Part shown: positions 45,401 through 57,194 of the stretch, piece by piece | Numbering within the stretch: position 1 is the stretch's first letter | How the letters are laid out: every line of letters starts with the position of its first letter | NCBI GenBank assembly: GCA_016808115.1 | Contig: JAEQBH010004123.1 | Location: forward strand, 1-64,000 | Direction: 5' to 3' | Source of the DNA: Tetrastigma voinierianum | Taxonomy: Eukaryota; Streptophyta; Magnoliopsida; Vitales; Vitaceae | Length of the DNA stretch: 64,000 nucleotides | Program-made: the position numbers and the translations under genes | Notes under the pieces: model-generated | What the model was told of the DNA's origin: nothing | Database searches by the model: none | Seen by the model: the letters and a program-made list of their open reading frames with translations, nothing else

Positions 45401-45730
45401 ATGTTAGTTTCCTTGGTTATGGTAAAATGTTTGCAGTTATAATGAAGTTCATTTCAGTTTGGTGATCTCATTGTAGCCTTATTTCAGATCCGTGGTCCTT
45501 TATATGAGTATACCTGTTTTGTAACAGTTTGTTATTTTGTCCATTACTTTGGGACTAGGGTATTCATTTAAGTTCAGATGGTTGCATACTGCAATCGAGA
45601 TTATATACTTATGTTCATTTTGCTGTGTGGGAAACTTGCAATGCCTAACTGCACCTTAGCGCATTTTGTTGAACCTCATAGTCGATAGGCGTTACCAGTT
45701 CAAATCTTGCTAGGGACTAGCAAGTTGTAG
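42476..45730 (+). other. Athila 3' spacer (env-position region), no intact ORF
   Basis: About 3.2 kb between integrase and the 3' LTR, the place where Athila elements often carry an extra ORF. There is no long frame. Around 44590-44880 short pieces read protein-like (for example FVRKEFIS, RFAYEMWRKIVTVIYEG). Regulatory-looking content includes a TATA-like TATATAGAAAACC at 43620, poly(A) runs (42561-42577, 43418-43432, 44069-44083) and a GGTACC-rich patch at 43378-43530. I cannot say what it encoded. Confidence 0.5.
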
Positions 45731-45741
45731 GTTGGGGGGTG
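45731..45741 (+). other. Athila polypurine tract
   Basis: GTTGGGGGGTG directly before the 3' LTR start, the expected place and composition (G-rich) for the plus-strand primer of this lineage. Confidence 0.7.
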
Positions 45742-47058
45742 TGTTGGATACATAAAAGTGCAACATTTATATAAGGTTTTAATCACACTATATGTTTGCT
45801 CCATTTTGTGTAGAATAGGTGCTTTTGATCTTTACAGCTTTTTATGCGTGTCACGGAGTTTTCAAGTCAGTGCACATTTTCATAGCGGTTTGGTTCCAGA
45901 GAACAAATGTAGATCATTGTTGTCGGTCTGTGCATTGTTGAGAGGTCCCCGGGTAGTGCTACGGTGAAGGCTTGATTGCGGAGCGGTGGTGCGGGTACCA
46001 AATATAGTGGTGCGTACCCCCAACTGTGGAGTACTAGTGCACTTTGATGCAGTGCCACCTTGTGGTGGGGTACCAACCCATCACGATCTCTTGGAACTTG
46101 ACGAATTTCAATGTTGGTCTGAGGCTTCGCTCGTCTTTCGACCACCACTTGAGATCACTAATGGGGATTGTATTTAAGCCCACTTTAGGGGCGAGGATTA
46201 AGGGGATCCTTCTGGGGTTTGGTTTTTGACAGGTTGGAGTGTTTTCTCATAATTTGCTAGGGTTCATAGAGTAAAGTACTTAATTTTCTTATGATTATGA
46301 GTTTTAATCGCCTTAATGTTCGGTTAGTTTCTCTTGGTATTCTTTACGGGATTATGTGTTTGATATCCCAGCCTTGCAATTGAAGTGTTATTTCTCAAGT
46401 CACATTTTTGTAGTGTTTTACTAATGTGAATCGACTCTCGGTTTAATGGAGTTCTAAACCTCTATGATAGAGGTTCTAATGGTGGAAACTCACCTCCTTC
46501 AAGTACTTGACCCTCAATTCCTCTTTTGTGTTTCAATGGGATTATGTGATGCTAAACACTTGAAAAATCTTATAAAACCTTAGTTTGCTACATCTTCTTG
46601 ACAACGTGTGAGCGAGAGACTCTCGGGTACGTTGTGGCAATAAATAATGCGGACTAAGAGTCCAATCGTCGATACGAACAAGTGTTTGTTATCATTTCGA
46701 TCGTTCTACATCTTATAAAAGCTTTTAATGTTATATCTTCCGTCGAAGACCATTCATCAATGGCTCCTAGATGAGATTGTGAATAAGAGGTGGGTATTTC
46801 CTAGTCGGTGGTGAGCGAAAACCTAAGGATCCTATCATTCGCCCTTCTTGTTTTAAAATAGTTAAGTAATTGGTTACTCAATCAATCAATCACAACCCCC
46901 CAGATTTTACTTTAAACGCACATTCATTGGATAGCAAACCCTAAGAAGGATCACTGAAACCACTCCTGTGAAATAATGACTGTGGACTCCCACGGTTATA
47001 CTAATGTAGCGACATGGGGTTCGGCAGAAGTCATTCAGCATACGAAATAGAAGAAGCA
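45742..47058 (+). repeat. Athila 3' LTR
   Basis: Mate of 32863-34161. It begins TGTTGGATACATAAAAGTGC and ends AGAAGAAGCA. Divergence between the copies includes point changes and short indels, especially in the GTAC-rich block (45985-46080). Confidence 0.9.
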
Positions 47059-47093
47059 GCTAGACCGAAGCCGGACCACTAAATCCATTTATC

Positions 47094-48330
47094 TGTAAAA
47101 CACATTTCATATACTTATTTTCGATGGGATATTTAATATCCATTTAAATCATATTTATGTATATATGAAAATATGATCTCATTACTAATACGTATTATAT
47201 ATAAAAAAAAATATACATCAATTATGGTAGAGAGCCCATCGTTTGCTCAATTTCCAAATTTATACAAGAATACATTTCTTGCCATTTTTAAATCATTTAC
47301 AAAACATTGTAGTTCATGTCTAAATGTAAGTCAAAATATATTCTTCCCATGAAGATTTATACATCTTTGTTTGCAATACGAAACAATTACATGATTTTTT
47401 TTTTTTTTTTTTTTTTTTGAAATGAAATGTATGTATGAGATGGAGCATTTACTTATACTCATAAGGTCGATGATGACTGGAGCTCTGGATCTTTGATCTT
47501 GCCTATTCACTGGGAGTACTGCGTGATAAAACAAACTAAACATTTTCATGCTTAGTGGTTCTATGCATTTCTATTCTCATTTCAATCAAACCTGAAAATA
47601 TGTATATTTTTAAATAACATTTTGGCACATTTTCAAGGGTCAATGCAATAAACAATATATTTAATTTTTCATTCAAAACTCCAAGTTATGCATTTCACGT
47701 TACTTATAAGTCTGCCCTTAAAAGAATTTAACCATGACTTTCGATTGCATGGGATAACGAAATCCCGGCACTCTGAATCCGTGGGTTGCGAGGCAGAATA
47801 TAAAAACATTTAATAACACGATCACGGTCCCCACGGGCTCTTGGCCCGGTTGTTACAAATTCATTTTGTGTACACTACCGATACTGTCCCATTGGGTTAT
47901 GTATCGGTATGCCACTATAAATCATTTCGTTCGCAGTACTGCTACATTGACCCTTATTAGTATACCAATTTATCCTTAACTCAAATATGACGGATAACAT
48001 TCTCTTAAGGGCATTAATACTTAGTTATAGTAAATTACAATATTGTATATATACATATATACCCCAATAAACACATTTTGATGCTCATGTAGTGTTCATG
48101 GCAATCCATTTGCAATCAATTTCCCAATCACTTAAAACAAATTTGTTTATGGTTAAAAAAAAAGCACACATGCGATTTTCCACAGCATATTTCGGTTTTG
48201 ACAGTCCATTGCAAAACTGCAATAAGAAAAGAAATGAGAAGAACAAACCAAAAAAGTTGTCGCTCCTTGACTCCTATCCTTGGAATCCCGATCTTACTCA
48301 GGTTTCCTCGTCACCAACCCCTAGGGAATG
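47094..48330 (-). repeat. Truncated chromoviral LTR
   Basis: Starts TGTAAAACACATTTC and matches 52429 to about 53680 in order, including the CTAAACATTTTCATGCTTAG hairpin (47536-47555), GTGTACACTACCGAT, TATCGGTATGCCA and CACCAACCCC. The similarity stops at about 48330, so the outer half is missing. It contains poly(T) at 47395-47418. Family R copy B follows. Confidence 0.72.
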
Positions 48331-48409
48331 TGAAAACTTCGACTCAAGCAAAAGAGGAAGAAAAATATTGCAAAGAGAAAATTATATCAAGCCAACACAG
48401 GTCAAGGAA

Positions 48410-49382
48410 AAATGAGCACATCATTGAATTACCTTGATGAAGATGGGATCAGGTTGGAAGCCATTGAACTAGCCCAAGAAACTCCTAAGGAAACAAATCC
48501 AAGAAAGTTACAGTCATAACAAAAGTCTGAATCTCAGGCTACAAAGCTGAGAAATGTTCAAGAAGGGTAAAAGTCTATATGGCAGTGGCTTAGAGAATTA
48601 CCTTTAAGTCGTTTCAGCCTGTAGATAAGTCGAAATTCTTTGGCAATGTACAACCTATAGTCTACTAAAGAAAGAGTTTTGATTCAGGTGAAAGGTCAAT
48701 CAACCTATGACGAAAGCATTTTTGAAAATCATTCAATCCATAGTTAAAAAAAATTTTGAAACTACCACACGGCTTCAGAAGAATTTTTTCAAGATTACAT
48801 TCAAGATATTTTTCGAGAGTGCAGTCAAGACCAATTTTGCATTCTCCACTCAAGAAACTTTTTGAAATGGTTGAATGGCATCAAGGAAATTTTTTAATAT
48901 GGCATTCAAGAAATTTTCGTATCCACAACAAAAACAAATTTTTGTTTGATTTATTCAAGGGAAAAGGCATAGAAGAAAGATTATGGTTAGAATGAAGATA
49001 CTTGGTATAGCAGGATGAACGATGTCGGCAGTGTAGTCGGTGATCCTCGAACCAGCGTCTACAGTAGTAGCACAATTGGTAGAAGGAAGAGTAGTAACAA
49101 TGGTGTTGTCAGCTTGAAGTGATCGAGCGACAGCGCAACGTAAAGCAACAACAGCCTCAACCTCTTTTGAATGAGCGCCGAGGATGGATGACGATAATAA
49201 CACAACCAACGAAGATGGTGGAAGTGAAAATTGAAGATAATAAAAATCAAAACTTGGAAGGCCGAAAGCGTCGTCGGGTAGAGCAATGCCGAAATTGATC
49301 ATGAGACAAGTCCGAGCAGCGACGCGATCTCTTATAGCAGCCAATGATGGTGAGCAGTAGCAGTCGGTGAGTGGATGTAAGG
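48410..49382 (+). repeat. Family R copy B, left part
   Basis: Matches 1210-2060 of copy A (AGAAACTCCTAAGG, AAGAAAGTTACAGTCAT, and the TTTTTTCAAGA/CATTCAAGA pattern at 48770-48950) and then a GC-richer block (48970-49370) like 7430-7740. Minus-strand open frames over that block are not genes. It is interrupted at about 49383. Confidence 0.6.
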
Positions 49383-51135
49383 TGTGAACTATGCCTTGTT
49401 CTAAGCATTAATTTCATACATTTATTGAGTTGTTCATGCTAAATTCACATCTATATAGCTCAATTGTAGGCTAAATCCTCTCTTTACCTTGGTTTTGTAG
49501 AAAATGAAGAAAACCCGAGCAAATGAAGCAAGAAAGAGAAGAATTGATGAAGTGTTGTCAAAGAGCTCATGTCGCGACATTAAGCTTCATGTCATGACAT
49601 GGAATGTACTCAGGATAAAGGCTACACTCTGTCATGTCGCGACCTGGTCCTACCTCATGTTGTGACATCAAGCTAAGAGAGAACAAAGATGAAGGAACCC
49701 TACTGCCATGTTGCGACATGAGAGGAATTCTTGAAGCACACCTTCTATCATGTCACGACATGGGAGATCTTCATGTCATAACATGAGAAGAGTCTTTATA
49801 GTATACACTCCGTCATGTCGCGACATGGCGACATCGGACTACTTTTTGCATGGGTTTTCAGCCAACTTTTTGACCCATTTCCAAAGAGTATTTAAAGAAT
49901 AAGTTTTAATAATCATAAAAAGACAATCATTAGGGTTAGAGCATGATTTTTTAGAGACTTCTCCCTCTCTTGAGGTTCTTGGTGTTTTCTTGGAGTTCTT
50001 GGCCCTAGACATGGGTTGCTGGAGTTTTTGTGTTGATCTTTAAGAGACTTGGATCCAGCTTGAAGAATATGCTCTTTAGAGGGTGTTTACAACTAGAGAT
50101 TGGTTGGAGAGCATCTTATGTCATATTGTTTTGTATCTCTAAACTCATCTCTTTCTCATCTCTTTCTTTATTTTGATTTGTAATCAAGATTCTGGATGAT
50201 ATGATAGCTGAAATGAGAAACTAAATCATCCTTTAGGTTGGTTGCAGACATTAATGCTTGGTTTATATATATTTTTAGTATGACTTTGTGAAAATCTGCT
50301 TGTGTTGAAGTTTGTTGATGCAGTTTTGGAATTACTACAGTTTCATTTAATTGAAATGTGTTAGAACTTGTGTTTGCGACCTAGATTAGGAAAGATTGAT
50401 CTAGGGCTTCCATAGTGACAGTTGAAAATTGGCCCGAGGCCTCGACCGAGTTTTCAAACTATATTCCCGATTAGTGAGCTAACTAGCCTGAAATCAAGGA
50501 GTTTAGGGAAATTAGAAATGGCTAGTACTAAATGGATTTTTATTAGGGAAAGACATCAATTAAGCATTATTAGCTAGATTTAGCAAGGACCACAAGCGGT
50601 GATCAAAATCTATACCAAACTCGGTTTTCTATTATAAGGACCTAGCGGTGACCAATAGGATACCTAAGAGAAATTGCCTTAGAAAAGTATTGCACTCAAT
50701 CGCCTAGAAGAACTGAGTGGTGAATAAGGCGGAGTTTAATGTAGAAGAGAATTGGGGTGATTCTGAGTGATAACCTTATAACAATCTCCCTTGAGCAAGC
50801 ACAAGTAGACATTCACATTATTAGGCTCATACTTGATATGAACCCCTTGCGTGTCGAAGCAACCAACCCTAGTACTTTTACCTTGAGTTTTATTCTTCGA
50901 AAACCTTCCTTTCTTTGGAAATCTTCACATGACCCCATTTCTCTTGCTTTATTTTAATTTCAGTATAGTTTGATTTTACTCTCACCAGAAATTGATAGCT
51001 TAAATAGTGAAAAGATCAATTAGCCGGGGTATTTGTTCCTGTTTGTACCTACTTTTCCTGTGGGTTCGATATCCGAACTCGTTAGTCCACTTACTACTTG
51101 AACGGTCCGTGCACTTGCGGTATTTTTAGGTTGCA
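49383..51135 (+). mobile_element. Probable solo LTR with palindromic 12-mers, about 1.75 kb
   Basis: Starts TGTGAACTATGCCTTG. Its last part reads TGTGGGTTCGATATCCGAAC, TACTACTTGAACGG, GTGCACTTGCGG and ends near TTTAGGTTGCA, phrases typical of the 3' end of Athila/Tat-type LTRs. It divides family R copy B. The cluster ATGTCGCGACAT and variants lies at 49571-49830. The right end and target duplication are uncertain (TAAGG on the left, TTACT on the right); it could extend to about 51210. Confidence 0.6.
49571..49830. repeat. Cluster of ATGTCGCGACAT-type palindromes
   Basis: Nine occurrences of CATGTCGCGACATG or one-step variants (CATGTCATGACATG, CATGTTGTGACAT, CATGTCACGACATG, CATGTCATAACATG) are spaced 20-50 bases apart in otherwise ordinary sequence. 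Variants differ mainly by C/T and G/A at CpG positions. Confidence 0.85.
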
Positions 51136-51189
51136 TTACTTTTTATATACATGCACATCGCCTAAAAGTGGAGGAACAACATGATCCCT

Positions 51190-51998
51190 TACAGGGTCAT
51201 AAACAGTACTAAGTGACGAACATTTAGAGTAGCGGTTGATGATGATTATTGTGCAATCTGCGGGGAGGCAATAGGGATGATGGTCGATGGAGCGACTTTA
51301 GGCGGCGGTGTGGCTTTAGCGGCGGTGGCTGATGGAAGGCATTGGCGATAGTGACATAGATCGGAAAGGAAGAAGATGAAGAAAAAAAGGGTAAAAAATG
51401 TCCTTTTTCCAAATCAAAAGGGGTTTTTTTTCCTTTCTTTAAACAAAAAGGGATTTTTTTGGAAAGTGAAAACAGATTCTTTTTAGGAAAGAAAGAAGGT
51501 GATTCTGGATTGCTTAGAGAAGAAGACGAATGGTTACTCTCTTGTGGTTCAGTAATCTTTAGTAGAGGAAAGATGAAGGTGGGAGGTTTGAACTTTAGAA
51601 TGGTGGGAACTTTCTCTTAGGGAATCAACAATTGCCTTCGCATTCAATCCGACTTGGCTCATTCTTGCCGTTGGAACTCCACATCATGGGTCGAGAGCTG
51701 AACTATGGGTCTCATGAGATAAGCCCAATAAGAATATTTTTTAGGGGCTTTCATATATACAATATGGCTCTCGGGCCACAATGTATGCGAGGGGGTAATT
51801 GTTTATACCCAAATTAAAATTTGGCATGATCTAGTATTGTGTTAGACCTAAGCCCAAGCCCATTAGTCAAAGTCCAGATAAAAGGGGCCCATGTAAGCAC
51901 ATTGAAAATTTTAGTGGTATTTATGAAATTTTTAAAATTTTTAGAAGTTCAACGAAGCTTTTTTCTCAAATATAAGAAGTGGAAAAGATTTGGGGCAG
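51190..51998 (+). repeat. Family R copy B, right part
   Basis: Matches 7740-8400 of copy A (GAAAGATGAAGGTGGGAG, CATTCTTGCCGTTGGAACTC against CTTGCCATTGGAACTG, AAATTAAAATTTGGCATGAT). It is cut at 51998 by the TGATGAG-type LTR, before the TATA region seen in copies A and C. Confidence 0.7.
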
Positions 51999-52428
51999 TG
52001 ATGAGTGTAAAACTCATCTATGTTTTGAGTTCATTTCAAATTCTATTTTGAGTATTTTATATCCATATTCATGTAAAACTCATAACATTTCCTCTAAACT
52101 TGGTTTTGCAGGATTTTTGATGGAAAGCAACTGATTTAGTAAAAAAAGATGAGACATAGTTCCAAAAATAAAGTTAACCGGATGTCTCACAGCATGTCAG
52201 TGGGAAGATGAATTTTTATGTAACATATAGAGCATAAAATGGCTCAACTCCACTAATTTTTGCATTCTACATTCAAATAGATTTCCAACGACACCTCACA
52301 CGCCCAATTTCGAGTTAAAATGAAGAAGTAATGGCCTCAACAAGTTGAAGAAGAAAAACAAGCAGCTGAGCAAAAACTATGTCGCGACAAACCCAGATTA
52401 TGTCATGACAAAGCTAGAAGACAAACTT
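51999..52428 (+). repeat. TGATGAG-type LTR fragment
   Basis: Starts TGATGAGTGTAAAACTCATC, an inverted ATGAGT/ACTCAT start shared with the LTR at 63004. It includes CTTGGTTTTGCAGGATTTT and ends with two palindromes, TGTCGCGACA and TGTCATGACA (52378-52410). The chromovirus LTR beginning at 52429 truncates it. Confidence 0.6.
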
Positions 52429-55400
52429 TGTAAATACCCCATTCCCGGCCAGACCCGATTGGTGGATTCGAACCGAGTCCGGGTTGTTAGCCGAGTTCAT
52501 TTACCAAAACATATACAAAAACAAAATAACCGTTTAAGCCCAGGCAATTCCATTCGAATAAACATAAAATATGTCTTGAGGCGATTTCAATTCGGTAGGC
52601 CTATAAACATTTACATTTAACAAAATGCATTTACAATGAAGGCATTCCATGCCCATTCAAAATAATATACAAAGTCGTTTTAGAGTTTAATTGTTTTGAT
52701 CATAAAACATCAATTGTTCAAAAGTAGGATGGATGCATATGACGGAGTATATACTTTTACTCTGCAGCTTTCTTGATGAATTTGCGCTCCTCGATCTTGT
52801 CCTTCGTTCTATGCATTCACTCGTTACTGCGCATAGATAAAACTTCAGCGCTAAGCATTTACATGCTTAGTGGTTCTATACGATTATCTTTTTATTTCGA
52901 TTTAAATCAAATCATGCGATTTCATAAGGCAAATGTTTTCGTACTTTCTTAAATGACCAATGCGGAGTACAATACATACATAGATATATTTCCATTTAAT
53001 CAGTACAATTCATTGAAATTCATCTCAAACTATGCATTTTCATGTCTGACAAATCATTGAGATCATAAATCATGCACTTTTTCATTCTCATTATCATTTA
53101 CATTTTAGCCCTTATTGAATTTAACCTATGCTTTGATTGCCTGAGATAGCAAATCAAACCGCGATTTAGCTAAATATAGGCCGGTGTAAACAAGGTTTTA
53201 TAAAAATATGTACTTGGTTGGTGTACACTCTACAGATCTTTGTCCCACATTGGGCTCACGGATCGGTATGCCATAATAATTAGTTTGTTGAAGCTCTTAT
53301 TGGTATACCAATCTATCCTTGACTCTAATTTAACGGTTAACATTCTATTAAGGGTATTCAAATCATTTATAGGAAAATACGATATAGTATGTATTTTTAT
53401 ACAAACAAATCATTCCAATACTCATGCAATTTTCATGTCATTCATTTACTTGATCAATAAATTTCTCAAATTTCTTAACTTAAATCAACTTGCAATTCAT
53501 TTCACAATTTATTTGTATCAAATCAATTTAAAACAATTCAATATGTCATTCAAACATTTTGGAGATAGAGATTCGAAATAATGAGAGAAAGGTGTAGAAC
53601 AAACCAAAACGTTTTGCACTTTGATTCCAATCCTAATCTCGATCTCAGTTCGGGTTTTCATCCTCGTTAACCCCTATTCCAATACAATTAAAGAACAATA
53701 TTATTCTTGCGTGCTAGTGATTTTGGTTAGGGTTGATTTTCGGAGCTTAATATTGTATTCTTAATCTCATTAGCAAGTAAGGGCAAGATACAAGCCCGAT
53801 ATGGTTGTTAGTTTCCTAAACTTTAATCCATCACATAACCAAAATACTAAAATTTTTGCCCTGTCTTATAATCCTTTTCCAACAGTACTCTTGATCAAAT
53901 AAACCATCCCCAAAGGAAGATTAAGTCAAAAACCTCAAATAGCCACTAACACCACATGCAGAATCTGCAGATTTATTTTTAGTTTTGTACTCTACGGGCT
54001 TTATTACACAAAAATTATTCAACGGTCTTCAAAAATTATAGAGAAACTCTCAGTTTAGTCGCTTTATATATTCAATGACATCTTTGAAAATCTTCAATTT
54101 AAAATTCCTTCTCTAAGGCCCTCAACCACATAACATAAACAGGGCAAAACATGCTGTTTATTTTCAGACAACAGTACCTTTAAAACATCTCACCAAAACC
54201 AATCCTAATGTTGTCCAAAATTAAATTCAAACATTGATTTGATATTCTTAGACCAAGGTCTAACCAACCCCCAAGCACCCAAAATCAGATTATAATCCAA
54301 TTGATCCAGTTTTTAACTTTAACATCCCAAAACCCTAACCTATCCACTTTGACAGCTTGGAACAAAACAATTCCTAAAATCAAATAAATTCCCAAATAAA
54401 TTGGTCCAGTAGAAAAGTTAATATTTCCAAGACCATATATTCCTTCCTAAGACCTTTAATCATCCCAACAATCTATTTTCATAAATTCCAAAACACATAG
54501 CCAAAACAGTCCCAAACTGAGTTACGGCATTTTAATGCCAAATTGAGTTAAGCTCCTTTGGACGACCTACTGTTATTCTCAATTTTGGTCTTAAATCCAT
54601 AAATTGGTAATGGTTCCTTCACTCATTTGAAGCTATGGTTCTAGTTTCTTCTCAATTGGGAATCACCTAATTTGAGATCCACCCGAAAACTCAAGTTATT
54701 GCATTTTACATCTAGACTACTCTAATTTGCAAAACATAATCTGCACATAGCTCCACTTTGATAGATTTATGGGAACTTTGGTTTTACAATTTTCATACTC
54801 GTCCTTCAAATGTATTCTAAGTCATTATATTAAATCTTTCATTAATGTTAAACTCATTTATTAAAACACCTCTGTTCTTAAACAGTATTGTTCTTAGACT
54901 ACTAGATCTCCATATTCAGGAGCCTTAGTGGTACAATTTTCTCTTTGTCCATTCTATAAATTTTTATCTCTATATCTTATGGTTCTTTACCAATTGGAAT
55001 CACTTCATTTGGATGATTATAACTTAATCTATAGCCAAGAAACAAACGAGGTTTTGGCAATTTTTAGCGGCATTTCCTTTTAAAACCAAACATTTCTCTT
55101 TTACAACTTAAACCAATACCAACCAACAATACTCTTCAAAACTCAGCCCAGCACAACCTCAAAACTCATTTACAGCAAAGACAAACTCTTTTTATCCGTT
55201 TGGGGTTTTTCCTAACTGAAAAACACAAATAAAAGGGGTTTAGGGTTTGGAGTGTTACCTCAAATCTCTTTCAAACTTGATACCAAGGTTCCTCCTTGTT
55301 TTTTATCTACTTTAGCCTTTGATTTTTCATGGAGCAATTCACAAATCCCCATTCAAAAACCTAGCTTTCTCACTTTTCTCAAAACGAAAATACCTTAATG

Positions 55401-55753
55401 AGAGGAATGTCTCTCAAAGACCAAAATATAGTCTTACTATGTCTCCTATTCCACAAGATACATTTGGCTTTCCTGCCCAAATCCATTTCTCATTTTGTCA
55501 TTTTAACGCTATTTACTTTCATTTCAATTTTATTTCATTTCATTTTACACTTTTGCATATAACCTCATTTAGGACCCATGGTCCTGTTGGCTTATTTTAC
55601 CAAATTTAATTGGTTTACGTAATTTTGAGTTGCGTATCTTTTAAATTCTTGAGCATTTAAATTTTGGAAAAATTTCATTTAATTTATTTTATACCCTAAA
55701 CATATAATAAAAAATATTATATATAAAAAAAATATACTGATGTTTTGGAAGTA
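52429..55753 (-). repeat. Chromoviral 3' LTR
   Basis: Starts TGTAAATACCCCATTCCC and ends GTTTTGGAAGTAACA on the plus strand. About 3.3 kb. It carries the CTAAGCATTTACATGCTTAG hairpin at 52851-52870. It is AT-rich in its outer half, with ATTGGGAATCACCTAATTTG near 54655. No minisatellite is present here, in contrast to the right LTR. Confidence 0.78.
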
Positions 55754-55764
55754 ACAACTCTTCC
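55754..55764 (-). other. Chromovirus polypurine tract
   Basis: On the minus strand it is GGAGGAAGAGT, next to the LTR start TGTTACTTCC. A typical plus-strand primer. Confidence 0.75.
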
Positions 55765-55767
55765 TCC

Positions 55768-56890
55768 ATGCAGAAAAATTTCGTCCTCGTAATTACCTTC
55801 ATTGAACAGTTGCGGATATTGTTGCCACATACGTATCTTCCGCCCTATCTTGGCCTCCTCAGTCTTGTGGAACTCTCCATGCAGCATGACCAATGGGATT
55901 CGATTATTCGCATCTCTTTCACTTCGGCCAAAATCTCAGAGGAGGAGGCTTCCTCATGGGTGTTGGTCTATAGCTCAATTGTCTATGAAGAGACTACGTG
56001 TGATGGGTTTTATCGTTACCTTCTCAACATCAAAACATGGAAAACATTGTGGATCTTTTCCAAGTCTGGAGGTAAGGCTAAATGGTATGCTACTGGACCC
56101 ACTTTCTCTATTACTTCATATGGACTAATAAATTTAGGGCTCAACTTACCATTTTTCCCAAATCTCATCATCTTCTTCCAAGACGTTACTTCAAAGCTTA
56201 CTTTTCCCGCGGCCTCATATGATATCTTTCTTTTCATGTCGGCATATGATTTCTGTCTATCGGTGGCCACTTTCAATATTTCTCTAATGTTTCCTTATTC
56301 TTCAGTCTCTTGTATCCAAGTCGAGGGCCAAATCACTTTCTTTCGCTCCAATTTAGTCGACACAACGATTGTTCTACATTTTCTTCCATATAAACCACGT
56401 GAGGCGCCATTCAGTGATTGGGAAATTGTTGTTGTACACAAATTCAACTCAAGGAATGTGTCTATCCCAACTGCCCTCATGGTGATCCATAATAATAACT
56501 TAATACAGATCCCCGAATTACTCTTTTCAGTTATTATTCAATGTGATTGACGATGTCTTGAAATTCGGTCAGTGCAAATCACCTCTCTGAATTTTCCCCA
56601 AAATCTAAAGGTAACCTCAGATCTCTGATCTGAAATAATGGATATTGGAATCACATGCAATCGAACTATTTTCTTGATGTACAGCTCTGCTAGCTTATCA
56701 AGCGAATAATCGGTTCTCCTTTGGTAGGAAATGGTGACTTGGTCAAGCATTTCTATTGAATAAAATTAAACTTCTATCTATTAATGGTAACCCGACCCAC
56801 AAAATCCATGGCATTGAGTTTGGTCGTTCCCACTCGAGGATTACGATGGCTGTAATAATCAAGAAGGAACGATCTTTCTGTATTTACTTT
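55768..56890 (-). pseudogene. Chromovirus integrase with chromodomain-like tail
   Basis: The clearest piece (56016-56276) reads RQKSYADMKRK, then GKVSFEVTSWKKMMRFGKNG, SPYEVIEKVGPVAYHLALPP and IHNVFHVLMLRR. This is the integrase C-terminal module (GPY/F type) of chromoviruses. Towards 55770 the shifted frames give YLPQLF-like and WRN/WE-rich text consistent with a chromodomain. Core pieces at 56538-56750 contain YIKKIVRLH..PISIISDQR, with the second Asp of the catalytic set visible (SDQR). Frames are interrupted repeatedly. The plus-strand 260-codon frame here is antisense. Confidence 0.85.
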
Positions 56891-56897
56891 TTTGACA

Positions 56898-57194
56898 CTA
56901 AACACTTAGTACAAAGTGCGAAACATCTCTTTTCATTCCGGTCCACGATGCTGAAACCTTTAAATCTTGATACACATCTTTGTACTCTACGGATGCATAA
57001 AAAGATCCACTGTGTGCCTCTTCAAGAATGGATTTCTTCAATTCACTATCATTGGATACACAAACCCAATATTTATAATATAAAACCCCATCTTCATTCT
57101 CTGTAAACTCGATTTCTTTACCATTTCCAATCTGACTTATTATGTGGCGAATTTTTCTCATCTTTCTTTTATTACATGCTTTTCGATTAAACAA
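56898..57194 (-). pseudogene. Chromovirus integrase H2C2-type region
   Basis: A 98-codon frame ends with NDSELKKSILEEAHSGSFYA followed by KDVYQDLKVSASWTGMKRDV, which corresponds to the integrase zinc-binding region (usual pattern I-L-x-E-A-H...H-P-G...K-x-Y-x-D-L). The first His is present, but the H-P-G block has become SGSFYA. It directly follows RNase H in a different frame. Confidence 0.82.

Larger units (their letters stand above)
32863..47058 (+). mobile_element. Athila-type Ty3/gypsy retrotransposon with nested solo LTR
   Basis: Direct LTRs (32863-34161 and 45742-47058) both begin TGTTGGATACATAAA and end in GAAGCA. Between them, on the plus strand and in Ty3/gypsy order, lie gag, protease, RT, RNase H and integrase, then a long spacer of about 3.2 kb before the 3' LTR, as in Athila elements. 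All genes are broken. A 2.55-kb solo LTR (36438-38989) lies in the protease. I find no convincing target duplication (GGTGG on the left, GCTAG on the right), so one end may have been altered. Confidence 0.88.

Noticed and set aside
48955..49344. 129-codon minus-strand frame with Leu-rich stretches
   Set aside because: It lies in family R, its equivalent in copy A is broken, and it shows no domain or start context.
54340..54350. Telomere-like AACCCTAA words (also in several LTRs)
   Set aside because: Isolated single copies, no tandem array.
55768..56550. 260-codon open frame on the plus strand, the second longest in the window
   Set aside because: It is antisense to the chromovirus integrase and has no domain of its own; the minus-strand reading has recognisable motifs.
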